A stretch of DNA of 64,000 nt from Hungatella sp. (GCA_009712635.1 WASS01000018.1:1-64000), one strand, 5' to 3'. Numbered from the stretch's first letter, positions 18,362 to 28,487 are shown. Made by a program: numbers and translations. The notes: generated by a model from the sequence alone, not told the origin.

Positions 18362-19522
18362 TTAGGATTGGTCATCTGTCTCATCAACCATTCCCACTCC
18401 TCTGCAATAGGTCTGAACGACTTCATAGGAATCACTGAGCACCACAAGATCCGCATCGTATCCGGCATTCAGACGCCCTTTTCTGTCATCCACTCCCAGA
18501 CACTTTGCAGGGTTTATGGTACAGGAATTAAGAGCAGAATCAAAAGGCACCATAGCTTCCTCTACCAGAAGTTTTAAGCCCTTGTTCATCTTTAGGGTAC
18601 TTCCTGCAATCGTTTCCGTTCCCTTTAAATAAGCAAGACCATTTTCTCTGACCTCGATATCATGACCACCCAGCTGGTACTGGCCCCCTGCCGGACAGTT
18701 CTTGGCTCTCAGGGAATCGCTGATCATGATGGCATAATCCCTGCCTTTTGCCGTATAATAGTTGTTTAAAGCAGCCAGGTGGCTGTGACAGCCATCACAG
18801 ATGATCTCGCCGTAAATATCCCTTACTCTGAGAGCTGTCCCTACCAGCCCCGGATCCCGGTGATGATAGGGGGTCATGCCGTTATAGACATGGGTCATGG
18901 AGGTGGCGCCGTTGGCAATACCCATGAGAGCCTGGTCATACGTAGCAGCTGAGTGTCCCATACTCACCACTACCCCATGCTTTTTACAATATTTCGTAAG
19001 AGCGAAGTTTTCGTCCCGCTCCGGAGCAAGAGTAATATATTTAATCTTTCCTTTTGCTGCCTTCTGATAATTTTCAAACTGTTCCACAGAGGGCTTTGCT
19101 ATGGCTTCCGGAGGCTGTGCTCCTTTGTACTTCATATCCAGATAAGGGCCCTCAAAATGAATACCCAGGATCTCGGCACCCTCATAACCATCATTTACAA
19201 CATTGGCTATGTTGGAAACTGCTTTTTCCAAAACTCCCGGCATCTGAGTCACTGTTGTGGGTAAAAGTGCAGTAACCCCCTCTTCGGGAATTCTTTTAAT
19301 CCAGTCCCTGAGGCCCTGAGGCTCACCGTCATTGGTATCATAGCCATATGCTCCATGAGTATGAATATCGATAAATCCCGGTACGATCCGATCATTTCCA
19401 TAATCACGATCGGCGGGCTGGGTTCCATACCCGTTCACTGCTGAAATTTTCCCCTCCGACAGCTCAAGCTGTGCCGGAATAAACTGTCCTGCAATCCATA
19501 CGCGTTTGCTCTGTATTATCAT
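18362..19522 (-). CDS. nagA: N-acetylglucosamine-6-phosphate deacetylase
   Basis: Removes acetate from GlcNAc-6-phosphate, giving glucosamine 6-phosphate for glycolysis or wall synthesis. 386 residues of amidohydrolase fold: metal motif FIDIHTHGAYGYD (about residue 53), HFEGP (about 120), SMGHSAATYDQA, and the late catalytic Asp in ISDSLRAK. Start set at 19522 (MIIQSKR) behind AGAGGGG; the upstream in-frame stretch is basic and lacks a ribosome site. nagB is not adjacent, so it is a single gene with its own promoter. Confidence 0.95.
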   Translation of the reverse strand: MIIQSKRVWIAGQFIPAQLELSEGKISAVNGYGTQPADRDYGNDRIVPGFIDIHTHGAYGYDTNDGEPQGLRDWIKRIPEEGVTALLPTTVTQMPGVLEKAVSNIANVVNDGYEGAEILGIHFEGPYLDMKYKGAQPPEAIAKPSVEQFENYQKAAKGKIKYITLAPERDENFALTKYCKKHGVVVSMGHSAATYDQALMGIANGATSMTHVYNGMTPYHHRDPGLVGTALRVRDIYGEIICDGCHSHLAALNNYYTAKGRDYAIMISDSLRAKNCPAGGQYQLGGHDIEVRENGLAYLKGTETIAGSTLKMNKGLKLLVEEAMVPFDSALNSCTINPAKCLGVDDRKGRLNAGYDADLVVLSDSYEVVQTYCRGVGMVDETDDQS

Positions 19523-19588
19523 ATTCCTACCCCTCTTTCTTTTTCGGATCCCTATACTGATGTGACAGATCAAACCTGTCTTTCTTTC

Positions 19589-19617
19589 AGTATATACAGT
19601 TGCTTTCCGGTTTTCAA
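19589..19617 (-). promoter_or_regulatory. nagA promoter with small inverted repeat
   Basis: Minus-strand TTGAAA (19612-19617), 17-base spacer, TATACT (19589-19594). Just downstream an inverted repeat GACAG-N7-CTGTC (19564-19580) overlaps the expected transcript start and could be an operator; its regulator is not identifiable. Confidence 0.75.
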
Positions 19618-19668
19618 GAAGTTTTGGAAATTTTTTTTATTTTTTTCTCTATTTTAAAAATTATATCC

Positions 19669-21915
19669 TTACATAATTGGCCAGCGTATGGTCACACGGA
19701 ATAAATCGGCTTCTGTTTCAACGTTGAGTTTTCCGTTCTGCAGCTCCACAAAACTTTTGGCTATTGCCATACCAAGACCGGACCCTTCTGTATTGCGTGC
19801 CTGATCACCTCTGGCAAAACGTTCGGTTATCTCCTCAGGATTAAAGGTCAGCTCTGCAGCTGATATGTTTTTTAATATGATCTCCACCCAGTCATTCTCT
19901 TTTCTCATATCAATGTAAGCCCGGGTTCCTGGCATGGCATATTTGATAATGTTGGTCAGCAGATTATCAAAAATCCGGTACGTCTTCTGACTGTCCAGAG
20001 ACAGAATAATCTTCTCGTCAGGCAGATTCCAGCGAAAATCAATGGTGGATTCCTCAATCTTATCGCAAAGTTCAAAACTAACCTCTTTTAACAGGCTGAC
20101 AATATCAACATCCTCCAGATCCAGTGTTACATTGTTGCTGTTTGCCTTGCTGATCTCAAATAAATCCTCTATCAGCGCTTTTAGCCGCATGGATTTCTGT
20201 TCCAGAATATCGATATAGGCTTTGCGCTGTTCCGGAGTTGCATGATCATCCTTTAATAAATTTACATAGGTTATTATGGCAGTAAGGGGCGTTTTTAAAT
20301 CGTGAGACATATTGCTGATTAAATCAGTCTTTAACTTCTGACTTTTGACTTCTTCATCAACCACTCCCTTAAGACCGCTCTGAATCTTTTGTATTTCTTT
20401 TTTAAATGGTTCAAATACACCTAAATCCTCTTCAATTACAACCTCTAAATTTCCTTCCGCTATCTGATTGGTAGCTTTCAACAGCACGTTGTATTTTCTG
20501 CTTAAATCAAGATAATATTTTCTCATCACGAAAAACAGAATGATGGAGTAAAGGAATAATGCTCCGATACCCAAAAACCAAAGACTGCATAAGATAGTAA
20601 GTACAATAAAATTTACAGCTGCAATTTTAAAGATTGTACGGTCTGATTTTTCCTGCAGATTAATGTTTCCTAAATATCGATACAATTTTCTCAGGCAGTT
20701 TACTACCCAGCCGCAGAACAACCCGCATAAGGTCCTCTCCTTATAATAACGGGTGATGCCAATGTGAAACACGTCTCTCATACACAGGACTGCCCAGTAA
20801 ATCACTGCAAAAGGCACTGCCCACCAGAGTAGATTCCAAAGCTTAACCATAATATCTGCTGCTTTAGGAATAAAATTGGCACGTATCAGCGCACTATATA
20901 AATCACCCCGGTTTGTCACTGCAACCAGACTTGTAAGTCCTGCTCCAAAAGCAACCGAGCCGGCTACGATTCCAATGACCAGTTCCAATGGGGTTCTTAA
21001 AATAGCATTTCCATCAGCCAAATTCACATCCATACAGGAAAACAGAAATGCAAGAGCGGCTACTGCACATACCAGCCCGATAAAGATACGGGTCACACTC
21101 CCCGAGTTTTCATAAGCAGTCCAGATATTCCCACTGGTATCTTTGAATGATGAAATCTGCTGCTCTGACATACCATAGGCAAATGTCATATTCCTAGGAT
21201 TGGACAGTTTAAAATTACCCTTCTGGAAATAGTCATCATAATAACTTTCCATAGGATCCTTATCTCCGAAATCCTGAAGCGTATTGAGTAAGTAAGCTGT
21301 ATTTTCCCCTCTCACACAGCTGATATCCATGCGCCCAAGTTCATCGTAATGTAAAACTGCCTGAAATACATAATAACTGTTATTGGGTATAAACCGTCCT
21401 TCTGCATGATCCATGATCACGTTGCCGTTTTCATCTATCATCTGATAATCAATGGAATTACGGATATTCCCAAAACTCCGGTTCCAGTTTTCAAATTCAC
21501 GGATGCTGTTTTTGCGTAGTCCCCTTAAATATTCTGTTCTTTCGTCCTCACCGTCTCCTTCCTCTTTCGTTATCTGGATATTCGATGAAGTAGATCCAGA
21601 TAATTCAGTGGCTGTGCTTACTTCGCTTCCATCGCTGCTTGCCGCTTTTAGTTCTGCCTCAGCATCTGGCAAAAAATATTGAAAGGGCGAAAGAATATTA
21701 TTCTGCTCTTTCTGTGCATCTTCCAATGCCAAAACGTAATTGCCATTTACAAGATGTTTTAAAAAAGCACTCTCTTCATAGATTGGAGCCCCATTTCTGG
21801 AAGACTCATTTTCAAAGTAAGGATAAAGTTCCACCATTGCAAATGCTGCGATAAGAATAACCGCCGCGGCCAGTATCCCGCTGATTCTATGCCTGTTTTT
21901 CAATTTTATATCCAA
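19669..21915 (-). CDS. multi-pass sensor histidine kinase
   Basis: Membrane kinase of 748 residues. One span near residues 13-33 is followed by a large external region to about 275, then five more spans to about 470. A HAMP-like linker leads to the phosphorylated His in NMSHDLKTPLTAI (about residue 537), the N box near NLLTNIIKYA, and the G boxes FARGDQARNTEGSGLGMAIAK. The start ATG at 21915 overlaps the response-regulator gene by 29 bases. The signal is unknown; the architecture resembles kinases that sense envelope stress or antibiotics, but no target gene is adjacent. Confidence 0.9.
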   Translation of the reverse strand: MDIKLKNRHRISGILAAAVILIAAFAMVELYPYFENESSRNGAPIYEESAFLKHLVNGNYVLALEDAQKEQNNILSPFQYFLPDAEAELKAASSDGSEVSTATELSGSTSSNIQITKEEGDGEDERTEYLRGLRKNSIREFENWNRSFGNIRNSIDYQMIDENGNVIMDHAEGRFIPNNSYYVFQAVLHYDELGRMDISCVRGENTAYLLNTLQDFGDKDPMESYYDDYFQKGNFKLSNPRNMTFAYGMSEQQISSFKDTSGNIWTAYENSGSVTRIFIGLVCAVAALAFLFSCMDVNLADGNAILRTPLELVIGIVAGSVAFGAGLTSLVAVTNRGDLYSALIRANFIPKAADIMVKLWNLLWWAVPFAVIYWAVLCMRDVFHIGITRYYKERTLCGLFCGWVVNCLRKLYRYLGNINLQEKSDRTIFKIAAVNFIVLTILCSLWFLGIGALFLYSIILFFVMRKYYLDLSRKYNVLLKATNQIAEGNLEVVIEEDLGVFEPFKKEIQKIQSGLKGVVDEEVKSQKLKTDLISNMSHDLKTPLTAIITYVNLLKDDHATPEQRKAYIDILEQKSMRLKALIEDLFEISKANSNNVTLDLEDVDIVSLLKEVSFELCDKIEESTIDFRWNLPDEKIILSLDSQKTYRIFDNLLTNIIKYAMPGTRAYIDMRKENDWVEIILKNISAAELTFNPEEITERFARGDQARNTEGSGLGMAIAKSFVELQNGKLNVETEADLFRVTIRWPIM

Positions 21916-22600
21916 CTCCCCACACCACCTTCAAATATTTCGGTTCCTTTGGATTTAACTCAATCTTTTCCCGGATTTTTCTTATGTGCACCATAATGGT
22001 ATCGGTATTAATTGCCCGTTCATTCCAAACTCTTTCATAAATTTCTTCTGCAGAAAATACCCTTCCAGGATTTTTCATAAGAAGCGCAAGGATTTTAAAT
22101 TCAATGGGAGTCAGCTTTACCAGCTTTTCATCTACGGTAACCTCCACCGTGTCTTCATTTAATTCCAGACCTCCAATGGAATAGACATTGCTTTTCTCTT
22201 TTTGTTCTTTCGCTTCCAGCATATCCATATACTTTCTGTACCGTCTCAACTGGGAATTTACTCTGGCAAGAAGCTCCATGGGGGTAAATGGTTTTGCCAC
22301 ATAGTCATCTGCGCCAATGTTGAGACCCATAATTTTATCCACCTCTTCTGACTTGGCGGACAGAATAATTACCGGAAAATCATGTTTTTCCCGCAGCTTC
22401 ACAGTCATGGTAATTCCATCCATGCGAGGCATCATGACGTCGACAATAGCCAGATGTATTTCCTCCTGCTCCAGAATCTTTAACCCTTCTACTCCGTCTG
22501 CTGCCTGAAACACTTCGTAACCCTGACTTCTTAAGTATATTTCCACTCCCTGCCTGATTTCTTTGTCATCTTCAACTAATAAGATGTGGTTTGCGTCCAT
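21887..22600 (-). CDS. OmpR/PhoB-family response regulator
   Basis: DNA-binding partner of the kinase gene that overlaps its end. 237 residues: receiver domain with acidic pair VEDD (near residue 10), phospho-Asp in VDVMMPRMDG (Asp53-55 region), Thr/Ser in ILSAKSE and Lys in YVAKPF, then a winged-helix output domain ending VWGVGYKIE. First gene of the pair, so regulator and kinase are co-transcribed. Confidence 0.93.
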   Translation of the reverse strand: MDANHILLVEDDKEIRQGVEIYLRSQGYEVFQAADGVEGLKILEQEEIHLAIVDVMMPRMDGITMTVKLREKHDFPVIILSAKSEEVDKIMGLNIGADDYVAKPFTPMELLARVNSQLRRYRKYMDMLEAKEQKEKSNVYSIGGLELNEDTVEVTVDEKLVKLTPIEFKILALLMKNPGRVFSAEEIYERVWNERAINTDTIMVHIRKIREKIELNPKEPKYLKVVWGVGYKIEKQA

Positions 22601-22656
22601 GTGATCTCTCCTTATCTATCATAATCCGCTGATTTCTCCCAGCGTTCCATGCATTT

Positions 22657-22662
22657 ATTATA
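22657..22662 (-). promoter_or_regulatory. candidate -10 for the regulator/kinase pair
   Basis: TATAAT on minus lies 57 bases before the regulator start. The -35 position (near 22680-22685) does not fit consensus, so an activator may be needed. The rest of 22601-22770 shows no gene. Confidence 0.4.
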
Positions 22663-22772
22663 CCTCACTCTGATTATTTCTCTATATTCTTAGGATAAAA
22701 TACCATTCTTAAAATGATTGTCACAGAAAACGAAAGAAATTCTAAAATTCCCTGTACCGGGCATTATTTAAA

Positions 22773-22809
22773 AAAGGTGCTAAGGAAAAAAGCCTCCTTA
22801 AGCACCTTA
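22773..22809 (-). terminator. terminator of yhaM
   Basis: AAGGTGCT-AAGGA pairs with TCCTTAAGCACCTT with one bulge and an A-rich loop. On minus a run of six T follows. It lies directly after the yhaM stop codon. Confidence 0.85.
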
Positions 22810-22813
22810 TTAT

Positions 22814-23764
22814 TTATATTTCGTTTGTAGTCTTTCTGATATTTGTATCCATCAGCCTGTTAAAGCCCAGCCAGCCGTTATTATCCCCAGCCGCTCTCAG
22901 CACTTCAATCATGGTCTCCATCTTTGCATCTGTATTATCAGCAAAATTAAGAGCCAGTGCCTCAATCAGAGCCGGTTTTTTCGGGGAACCGTATTCCAGT
23001 TCTCCATGGTGGGCCAGAATACAATGCTTTAATTCGGTAGCGGACTTCTCGGGGAAACCGGGAATGGTACGGATTCTCTCTCCTATCATCTCAGTTCCGA
23101 TTATGATATGTCCAAGAAGCTGCCCGTCATCGGTGTAATCATTCTCCGGAAATGTGGAAAGTTCTTTTGTCTTGCCGATATCATGAAACATAGCAGCAGT
23201 GAGCAAAAGATCCCGGTTAATCAAAGGATAATATCCTGCATAATAATCACAAAGCTTCACTACACTCAGGGTATGTTCCAGCAGTCCGCCTACAAATCCA
23301 TGGTGTACGCTCTTCGCTGCAGAATGGAACTGGAATGCCTTGGCAAATGCAGGATCCTCTATGAAAAAGCTTTCTAAAAGAGCCCGGTAATAAGGACTTT
23401 TTACAGAACGGATAAAGCCTGTCAGTTCTTCAAACATCACTTTTATATCTTTACCGGAAACAGGAAGATAATCCCCCGGGATATATTCTCCTTCTTCCGC
23501 TTTTCTGATTCTCTTAATATTCAGCTGATTGGAATTCTGGAACACCGTAACATCTGCATCTATGTATACATAATCCAGAGTCTCAAAGTTTCCGATACCC
23601 GGGGATCCCAAATCCCAAATTTTAGCATCCACAGTGCCGGTTTTATCCTGAAGTATCAGGTTGCCGTACTCCTTTCCTGACTTTGTCAGGGAAATCTGCC
23701 TGTTTTTGCACAAAAACACATCAGAAACATGCATTCCTTCCCGGAATGATTCGATATACTTCAT
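22814..23764 (-). CDS. yhaM: 3'-5' exoribonuclease of the YhaM family
   Basis: Nuclease that trims RNA (and DNA) from the 3' end, helping mRNA turnover. 316 residues: an OB-fold nucleic-acid domain (about 10-95, LTKSGKEYGNLILQDKTG) and an HD domain with metal ligands in HHGFVGGLLEHTL (about 165), AMFHDIGK (about 197), and later HCILAHHGELEYGSPKKP. Starts behind TGGAGG. It is 47 bases after the HtrA-like gene, with only a weak hairpin (23800-23820) between them. Confidence 0.93.
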   Translation of the reverse strand: MKYIESFREGMHVSDVFLCKNRQISLTKSGKEYGNLILQDKTGTVDAKIWDLGSPGIGNFETLDYVYIDADVTVFQNSNQLNIKRIRKAEEGEYIPGDYLPVSGKDIKVMFEELTGFIRSVKSPYYRALLESFFIEDPAFAKAFQFHSAAKSVHHGFVGGLLEHTLSVVKLCDYYAGYYPLINRDLLLTAAMFHDIGKTKELSTFPENDYTDDGQLLGHIIIGTEMIGERIRTIPGFPEKSATELKHCILAHHGELEYGSPKKPALIEALALNFADNTDAKMETMIEVLRAAGDNNGWLGFNRLMDTNIRKTTNEI

Positions 23765-23810
23765 TTTTTTCCTCCATATCTCACTGACAGCAACAAGGAA
23801 GCCAGGATAG

Positions 23811-25121
23811 TTACCTGGCTCCGATGGTTACCTGATATTGTATCTTTTTATATTCTTCCCGGCCATTGCGGGATACAGTCACAGGAATAATCTGTCCCGG
23901 ACTTGATTTTTCCAAAACCACCTGAAAATCCTTCATGGTAACAATGGTTGCTCCGCCCATCTCGGTGATAATATCACCGCTCTGTATTCCTGTATTGTAA
24001 GCAGGGCTGTCTGTATTCACTTCCACTACATAGACTCCCAGAGGCATACCGCTGCTGTTCATGGCTGAGCTTACTTCCTGTCCTTTGATTCCAAAGTAGG
24101 GGAATGGCGCTCCATTGCTCATCTTTTCCAGAATACTCTTGTAATCGGATATGGCCATAGCTGCAGTCATATCTTTACTGCTGTCGTTTTTATATTGATC
24201 CGTCACCCAGCCAATAATCTGACCGGACGTATTCATAAGAAACGTTCCCACTCCGGCATTCCCTCTGACATCGGTATACAGAATTCTGGTCATTCCGTCA
24301 ATGATCTGAACATTCTTGGTTATAAAAGAAATAAAACCATATCCGGTTGAATGAACCATTCCTGCAGGTCCGCCGATTGCAACAACAATGTCTCCCTGCT
24401 TGACCGAATAAGAGTTGCCAAGTTCAATGGCTTTTATATCTTCCAGCTGGGTTCTGCTAAGTTCCGCTGTGGAAACACTGACGATCGCCATACCAGACAG
24501 CTTATCTGTCTGTTTAATCTTTCCCTGAACCTCAGTCCCGTCGGAAAACGCCACACGAATCGCTTCTGCATCCTCAACCGCACCTTCCGGTGTTAAAATG
24601 AGAAGCTCCTGATTCGCAGATGAAATGATTACCCCGGAAAAAAGTCCGGAGTTTTCAACCGGGTTATTAAACCAGTCCGTCTGAGTCTTTACGGAGTGAA
24701 CCGTAACGATTCCCTTGTCCGCCTTTTGAACCACAGATTTTAAGCTTCCGTAAAGAGTGCTTAAATCATCTACAGAAAATGGATACTTTTCCATAGCAGA
24801 CTTAAGAATATCCTCAATTGGTTCTGTCTCAGCCGCAGTTGTAGAAGTTTCAGCAACAGAAGTAACGGTCTCAGGCTCATCCTTTGGTATGGTCACCGGA
24901 GTCGTCTCACCGGTGGATTCTCCCACAAGTAATCTCTCAGCTACAGGTTTGGATATGACAAATGTAACCGCCGCAACCATTCCGAAAATAACTGCAGTCA
25001 CTAAAAGACCCAGAAATCTTTTCAGCATATCCTTTTTTGACATGGGCTGTTTTACAATCTTTTCATTGATAAAACGGCGTGGCTCCGCCTTTCTATCGTC
25101 TGGCCCGTTATTTTCCGGCAT
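23811..25121 (-). CDS. HtrA/DegP-like membrane protein with PDZ domain, catalytic triad lost
   Basis: 436-residue relative of HtrA serine proteases. It has a cytoplasmic basic tail, one membrane span (about 32-54), a Thr/Glu-rich linker (about 60-100), a chymotrypsin-like domain (about 110-325) and one PDZ domain (about 335-430). By hand alignment the catalytic positions are replaced: the usual TNNHVV is LTPEGAV, TDLAVLK is SGMAIVS, and GNSGGPL becomes GNAGVGTFL. It therefore should not cut peptides and may act as a chaperone or scaffold. Starts behind GGAGGG. The alignment is visual and should be confirmed by structure. Confidence 0.85.
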   Translation of the reverse strand: MPENNGPDDRKAEPRRFINEKIVKQPMSKKDMLKRFLGLLVTAVIFGMVAAVTFVISKPVAERLLVGESTGETTPVTIPKDEPETVTSVAETSTTAAETEPIEDILKSAMEKYPFSVDDLSTLYGSLKSVVQKADKGIVTVHSVKTQTDWFNNPVENSGLFSGVIISSANQELLILTPEGAVEDAEAIRVAFSDGTEVQGKIKQTDKLSGMAIVSVSTAELSRTQLEDIKAIELGNSYSVKQGDIVVAIGGPAGMVHSTGYGFISFITKNVQIIDGMTRILYTDVRGNAGVGTFLMNTSGQIIGWVTDQYKNDSSKDMTAAMAISDYKSILEKMSNGAPFPYFGIKGQEVSSAMNSSGMPLGVYVVEVNTDSPAYNTGIQSGDIITEMGGATIVTMKDFQVVLEKSSPGQIIPVTVSRNGREEYKKIQYQVTIGAR

Positions 25122-25233
25122 ACTTACCCTCCTTTTCAGAAGACCTAAGTACTATTATAAGGTTCTTCCCGGTTTAATGCAAGAAAAACATATGAAACAA
25201 CCATAATAACAAGGAAAAACAATCACCTGAGGA

Positions 25234-25263
25234 TTGCAGTTTTTGTCTCTCCTATGCTATACT
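25234..25263 (+). promoter_or_regulatory. mutS2 promoter
   Basis: TTGCAG (25234-25239), 18-base spacer, TATACT (25258-25263), about 80 bases before the mutS2 start. A small GC hairpin around GCCGG...CCGGT (25287-25305) lies in the leader. Confidence 0.65.
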
Positions 25264-25346
25264 GTAACCGATCCCATTATTCAAGAGCCGGTTCTCACGC
25301 CGGTTAAATATCCAGAAAGAAAGCAGAATAATTAAGGTATAAACTT

Positions 25347-27737
25347 ATGAATCAAAAAGCACTGAAAACTTTAGAATACTATAAAATAATTGAACAGCTC
25401 ACCGAATATGCATCCTGTGAATCCGGAAAAGAACTGTGCCGCAGACTGGTGCCTTCCACCGATTATGAGGAAATTACCACTTCCTTAAGGGAAACCACCG
25501 ATGCAGTCACAAGAGTCCGGCAAAAAGGCGGAATTTCATTTGGGGGTGTGAAAGATATCCGGGCTTCTTTAAAACGTCTGGAGGTGGGAAGTTCTCTTGG
25601 AATCATTGAGATATTATCCATCAGCTCCCTTCTTACCGCTTCCGCAAAAGCAAAGGCATACGGCCGCCATGAGGATCAGGAGATTTCCGAAGATTCTCTG
25701 GAAGAATTTTTCCGCATTCTGGAGCCTTTGACTCCGGTTAACAACGAGATCAAGCGCTGTATCATTTCTGAGGAAGAGGTCAGTGATGATGCCAGCCCCG
25801 GCCTTCACCATGTCAGACGTTCCATGCGTTCTATTAATGATAAGATTCACACACAGATGAACTCCATTTTAAATTCCAACCGTTCTTATTTACAGGATGC
25901 CGTCATTACCATGCGGGATGGAAGATATTGTCTACCGGTAAAAGCAGAGCACAAATCCCAGGTAACCGGAATGGTTCATGACCAGTCCTCTACCGGCTCC
26001 ACTTTATTTATTGAGCCTATGGCAATTGTAAAGCTGAATAACGATTTAAGAGCTCTGGAAATCCAGGAACAAAAAGAAATTGAGATGATTCTGGCAGATT
26101 TAAGCAACCAGCTGGCACCTTATTTAGAAGAACTGGAGACCAACTTCCATACTCTTACCAGACTGGATTTTATCTTCGCCAAAGCAGCGCTGGCAAAACA
26201 CTACAACGCCAGTGAGCCAATTTTTAACACCAGACATGAAATTCATATTAAAGACGGCCGTCATCCCCTGCTGGACCCGAAAAAGGTTGTTCCCATTAAC
26301 ATTCATTTAGGAAAAACATTTGACCTTTTAATCGTAACAGGTCCAAACACCGGCGGTAAGACGGTATCATTAAAAACAGTAGGCCTGTTTACCCTGATGG
26401 GGCAGTCCGGTCTTCACATTCCGGCATTTGACGGTTCTGAGCTTTCCGTATTTGACGAAGTGTTTGCTGACATCGGTGATGAACAAAGTATTGAGCAGAG
26501 CCTTAGTACCTTTTCGTCTCATATGACAAACATTGTGCAGATTTTAAATCAGGCAGACAGCAACTCTCTCTGCTTATTTGATGAGCTTGGAGCGGGTACA
26601 GATCCTACAGAAGGAGCTGCCCTGGCAATCTCCATCCTTTCTTTCCTTCACAATATGAAATGCCGCACTATGGCAACCACTCATTACAGTGAATTAAAGG
26701 TCTTTGCACTTACTACGCCAGGTGTGGAGAATGCCTGCTGCGAATTCAATGTTGAAACACTGCAGCCCACCTACCGGATACTGATCGGCGTTCCGGGAAA
26801 AAGTAATGCCTTTGCCATCTCAAAGAAGCTGGGGCTCCCGGATTATATTATCCATGAGGCTAAAAACCATCTGGAAGCAAAGGATGAAACCTTTGAGGAT
26901 CTTCTGACGCATCTGGAGGAAAACAGGGTTACCATTGAAAAAGAGAGAATACAGATTGCCTCCTATAAGCTGGAAGTGGAACAGCTGAAAGCCCGCCTGA
27001 CTCAGAAAGAGGAACGGCTTGACGAGAGTCGGGATAAGATGATAAAAAACGCCAGAGAAGAGGCGCAGAGAATCTTACGGGATGCCAAGGATACAGCAGA
27101 TTCCACCATACGCCAGATCAATAAGCTGGCTGGCGAATCCGGAGTGGGCAAAGAGCTGGAAGCAGAGCGAAGCCGGTTACGAAACAAGCTTCAGGATGTG
27201 GACTCTTCTCTGTCTTTAAAGAGAGAACAGAAAAATCCGAAAAAGGGAATTGACCCGAAAAAACTGAAGCTGGGAGACGGGGTAAAGGTTTTAAGCATGA
27301 ACTTAAACGGAACTGTAAACTCACTTCCCAATGCCAAAGGGGATTTATATGTTCAGATGGGGATTTTGCGGTCACTGGTTAACATATCGGACTTAGAGCT
27401 CCTTTATGATGATTCGGCTACTGCACCGTCAGAAAACCGGGGGAAAAAGGCAGGAAGCGGAAGCAGTTCTACCCGCATGTCTAAATCCTTCTCCATTTCA
27501 CCTGAAATTAATTTAATTGGCATGACCACAGATGAGGCAATCCCTCAGCTGGATAAATATTTAGACGACGCTTATCTTGCCCATCTTCCCCAGGTGCGGG
27601 TAGTCCACGGACGTGGTACCGGTGCTTTAAAGAATGCAGTGCATAAGCATTTAAAGAGATTAAAATATGTAAAAGAATTCCGGCTTGGCGTCTTCGGTGA
27701 AGGTGATTCCGGAGTGACCATTGTCTCATTTAAATAA
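25347..27737 (+). CDS. mutS2: endonuclease MutS2
   Basis: 796-residue MutS2, which acts on branched DNA and collided ribosomes rather than on mismatches. It shows the MutS core and clamp helices, ATPase Walker A in GPNTGGKTVSLKT (about residue 335), Walker B region CLFDELGAGTDPTEGAAL and HYSELKVFAL, a long coiled-coil arm (about 515-600), a KOW-like beta region (about 640-690) and the C-terminal Smr nuclease domain (IDLIG-like NLIGMTTDEA and HGRGTGALKNAVHKHL). Full length and intact. The response regulator gene follows after 22 bases. Confidence 0.96.
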   Translation: MNQKALKTLEYYKIIEQLTEYASCESGKELCRRLVPSTDYEEITTSLRETTDAVTRVRQKGGISFGGVKDIRASLKRLEVGSSLGIIEILSISSLLTASAKAKAYGRHEDQEISEDSLEEFFRILEPLTPVNNEIKRCIISEEEVSDDASPGLHHVRRSMRSINDKIHTQMNSILNSNRSYLQDAVITMRDGRYCLPVKAEHKSQVTGMVHDQSSTGSTLFIEPMAIVKLNNDLRALEIQEQKEIEMILADLSNQLAPYLEELETNFHTLTRLDFIFAKAALAKHYNASEPIFNTRHEIHIKDGRHPLLDPKKVVPINIHLGKTFDLLIVTGPNTGGKTVSLKTVGLFTLMGQSGLHIPAFDGSELSVFDEVFADIGDEQSIEQSLSTFSSHMTNIVQILNQADSNSLCLFDELGAGTDPTEGAALAISILSFLHNMKCRTMATTHYSELKVFALTTPGVENACCEFNVETLQPTYRILIGVPGKSNAFAISKKLGLPDYIIHEAKNHLEAKDETFEDLLTHLEENRVTIEKERIQIASYKLEVEQLKARLTQKEERLDESRDKMIKNAREEAQRILRDAKDTADSTIRQINKLAGESGVGKELEAERSRLRNKLQDVDSSLSLKREQKNPKKGIDPKKLKLGDGVKVLSMNLNGTVNSLPNAKGDLYVQMGILRSLVNISDLELLYDDSATAPSENRGKKAGSGSSSTRMSKSFSISPEINLIGMTTDEAIPQLDKYLDDAYLAHLPQVRVVHGRGTGALKNAVHKHLKRLKYVKEFRLGVFGEGDSGVTIVSFK

Positions 27738-27759
27738 ATATTAGAACGGGGGATCCATT

Positions 27760-28470
27760 ATGGCAGAAAAACAGCGGATTTTAATTGTGGACGATGACAG
27801 CAATATTGCAGAACTCATTTCCCTATATCTTTTAAAGGAATGCTATGAAACAGAAATTGTGGGGGACGGAGAGGAAGCGCTTCGGGTTTTTCCGGAATTT
27901 AAACCCAATCTGGTTCTGCTGGATTTAATGCTTCCGGGCATGGACGGCTATCAGGTCTGCAGAGAGCTTCGCACCGGATCCCAGGTGCCCATTATCATGC
28001 TGTCGGCAAAAGGCGAGGTCTTTGACAAAGTCCTGGGGCTGGAGCTTGGTGCTGATGATTATATGATCAAACCGTTTGATTCCAAAGAGCTTGTGGCACG
28101 GGTTAAGGCAGTCTTACGGCGCTATCAGACATCTCCTGCTGCAGCGTCTTCTCATACGGATCAGCAGGGCGACTATGTGGAATATCCGGATCTGATTGTC
28201 AACTTAACCAACTACTCCGTCATTTATATGGGGCATTCCATTGAAATGCCGCCAAAGGAGCTGGAGCTTCTTTATTTCCTTGCCTCCTCTCCCAACCAGG
28301 TATTTACCAGAGAACAGCTTTTGGACCATATCTGGGGGTATGAATATATTGGAGACACAAGAACCGTAGACGTTCATATCAAGCGTCTGAGGGAAAAGAT
28401 AAAGGATCATTCCGGCTGGTCACTCTCCACTGTGTGGGGGATCGGGTATAAATTCGAAGTGAAACGATAG
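27760..28470 (+). CDS. OmpR/PhoB-family response regulator
   Basis: 236 residues. Receiver domain with VDDD near residue 11, phospho-Asp in LLDLMLPGMDG (about 54), IMLSAKGE and MIKPFDSKE, then a winged-helix DNA-binding domain ending TVWGIGYKFE. It follows mutS2 within 22 bases and so probably shares its transcript. A perfect terminator separates it from the kinase gene downstream that is its likely partner. Confidence 0.92.
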   Translation: MAEKQRILIVDDDSNIAELISLYLLKECYETEIVGDGEEALRVFPEFKPNLVLLDLMLPGMDGYQVCRELRTGSQVPIIMLSAKGEVFDKVLGLELGADDYMIKPFDSKELVARVKAVLRRYQTSPAAASSHTDQQGDYVEYPDLIVNLTNYSVIYMGHSIEMPPKELELLYFLASSPNQVFTREQLLDHIWGYEYIGDTRTVDVHIKRLREKIKDHSGWSLSTVWGIGYKFEVKR

Positions 28471-28487
28471 TATTATAGATATCATAA

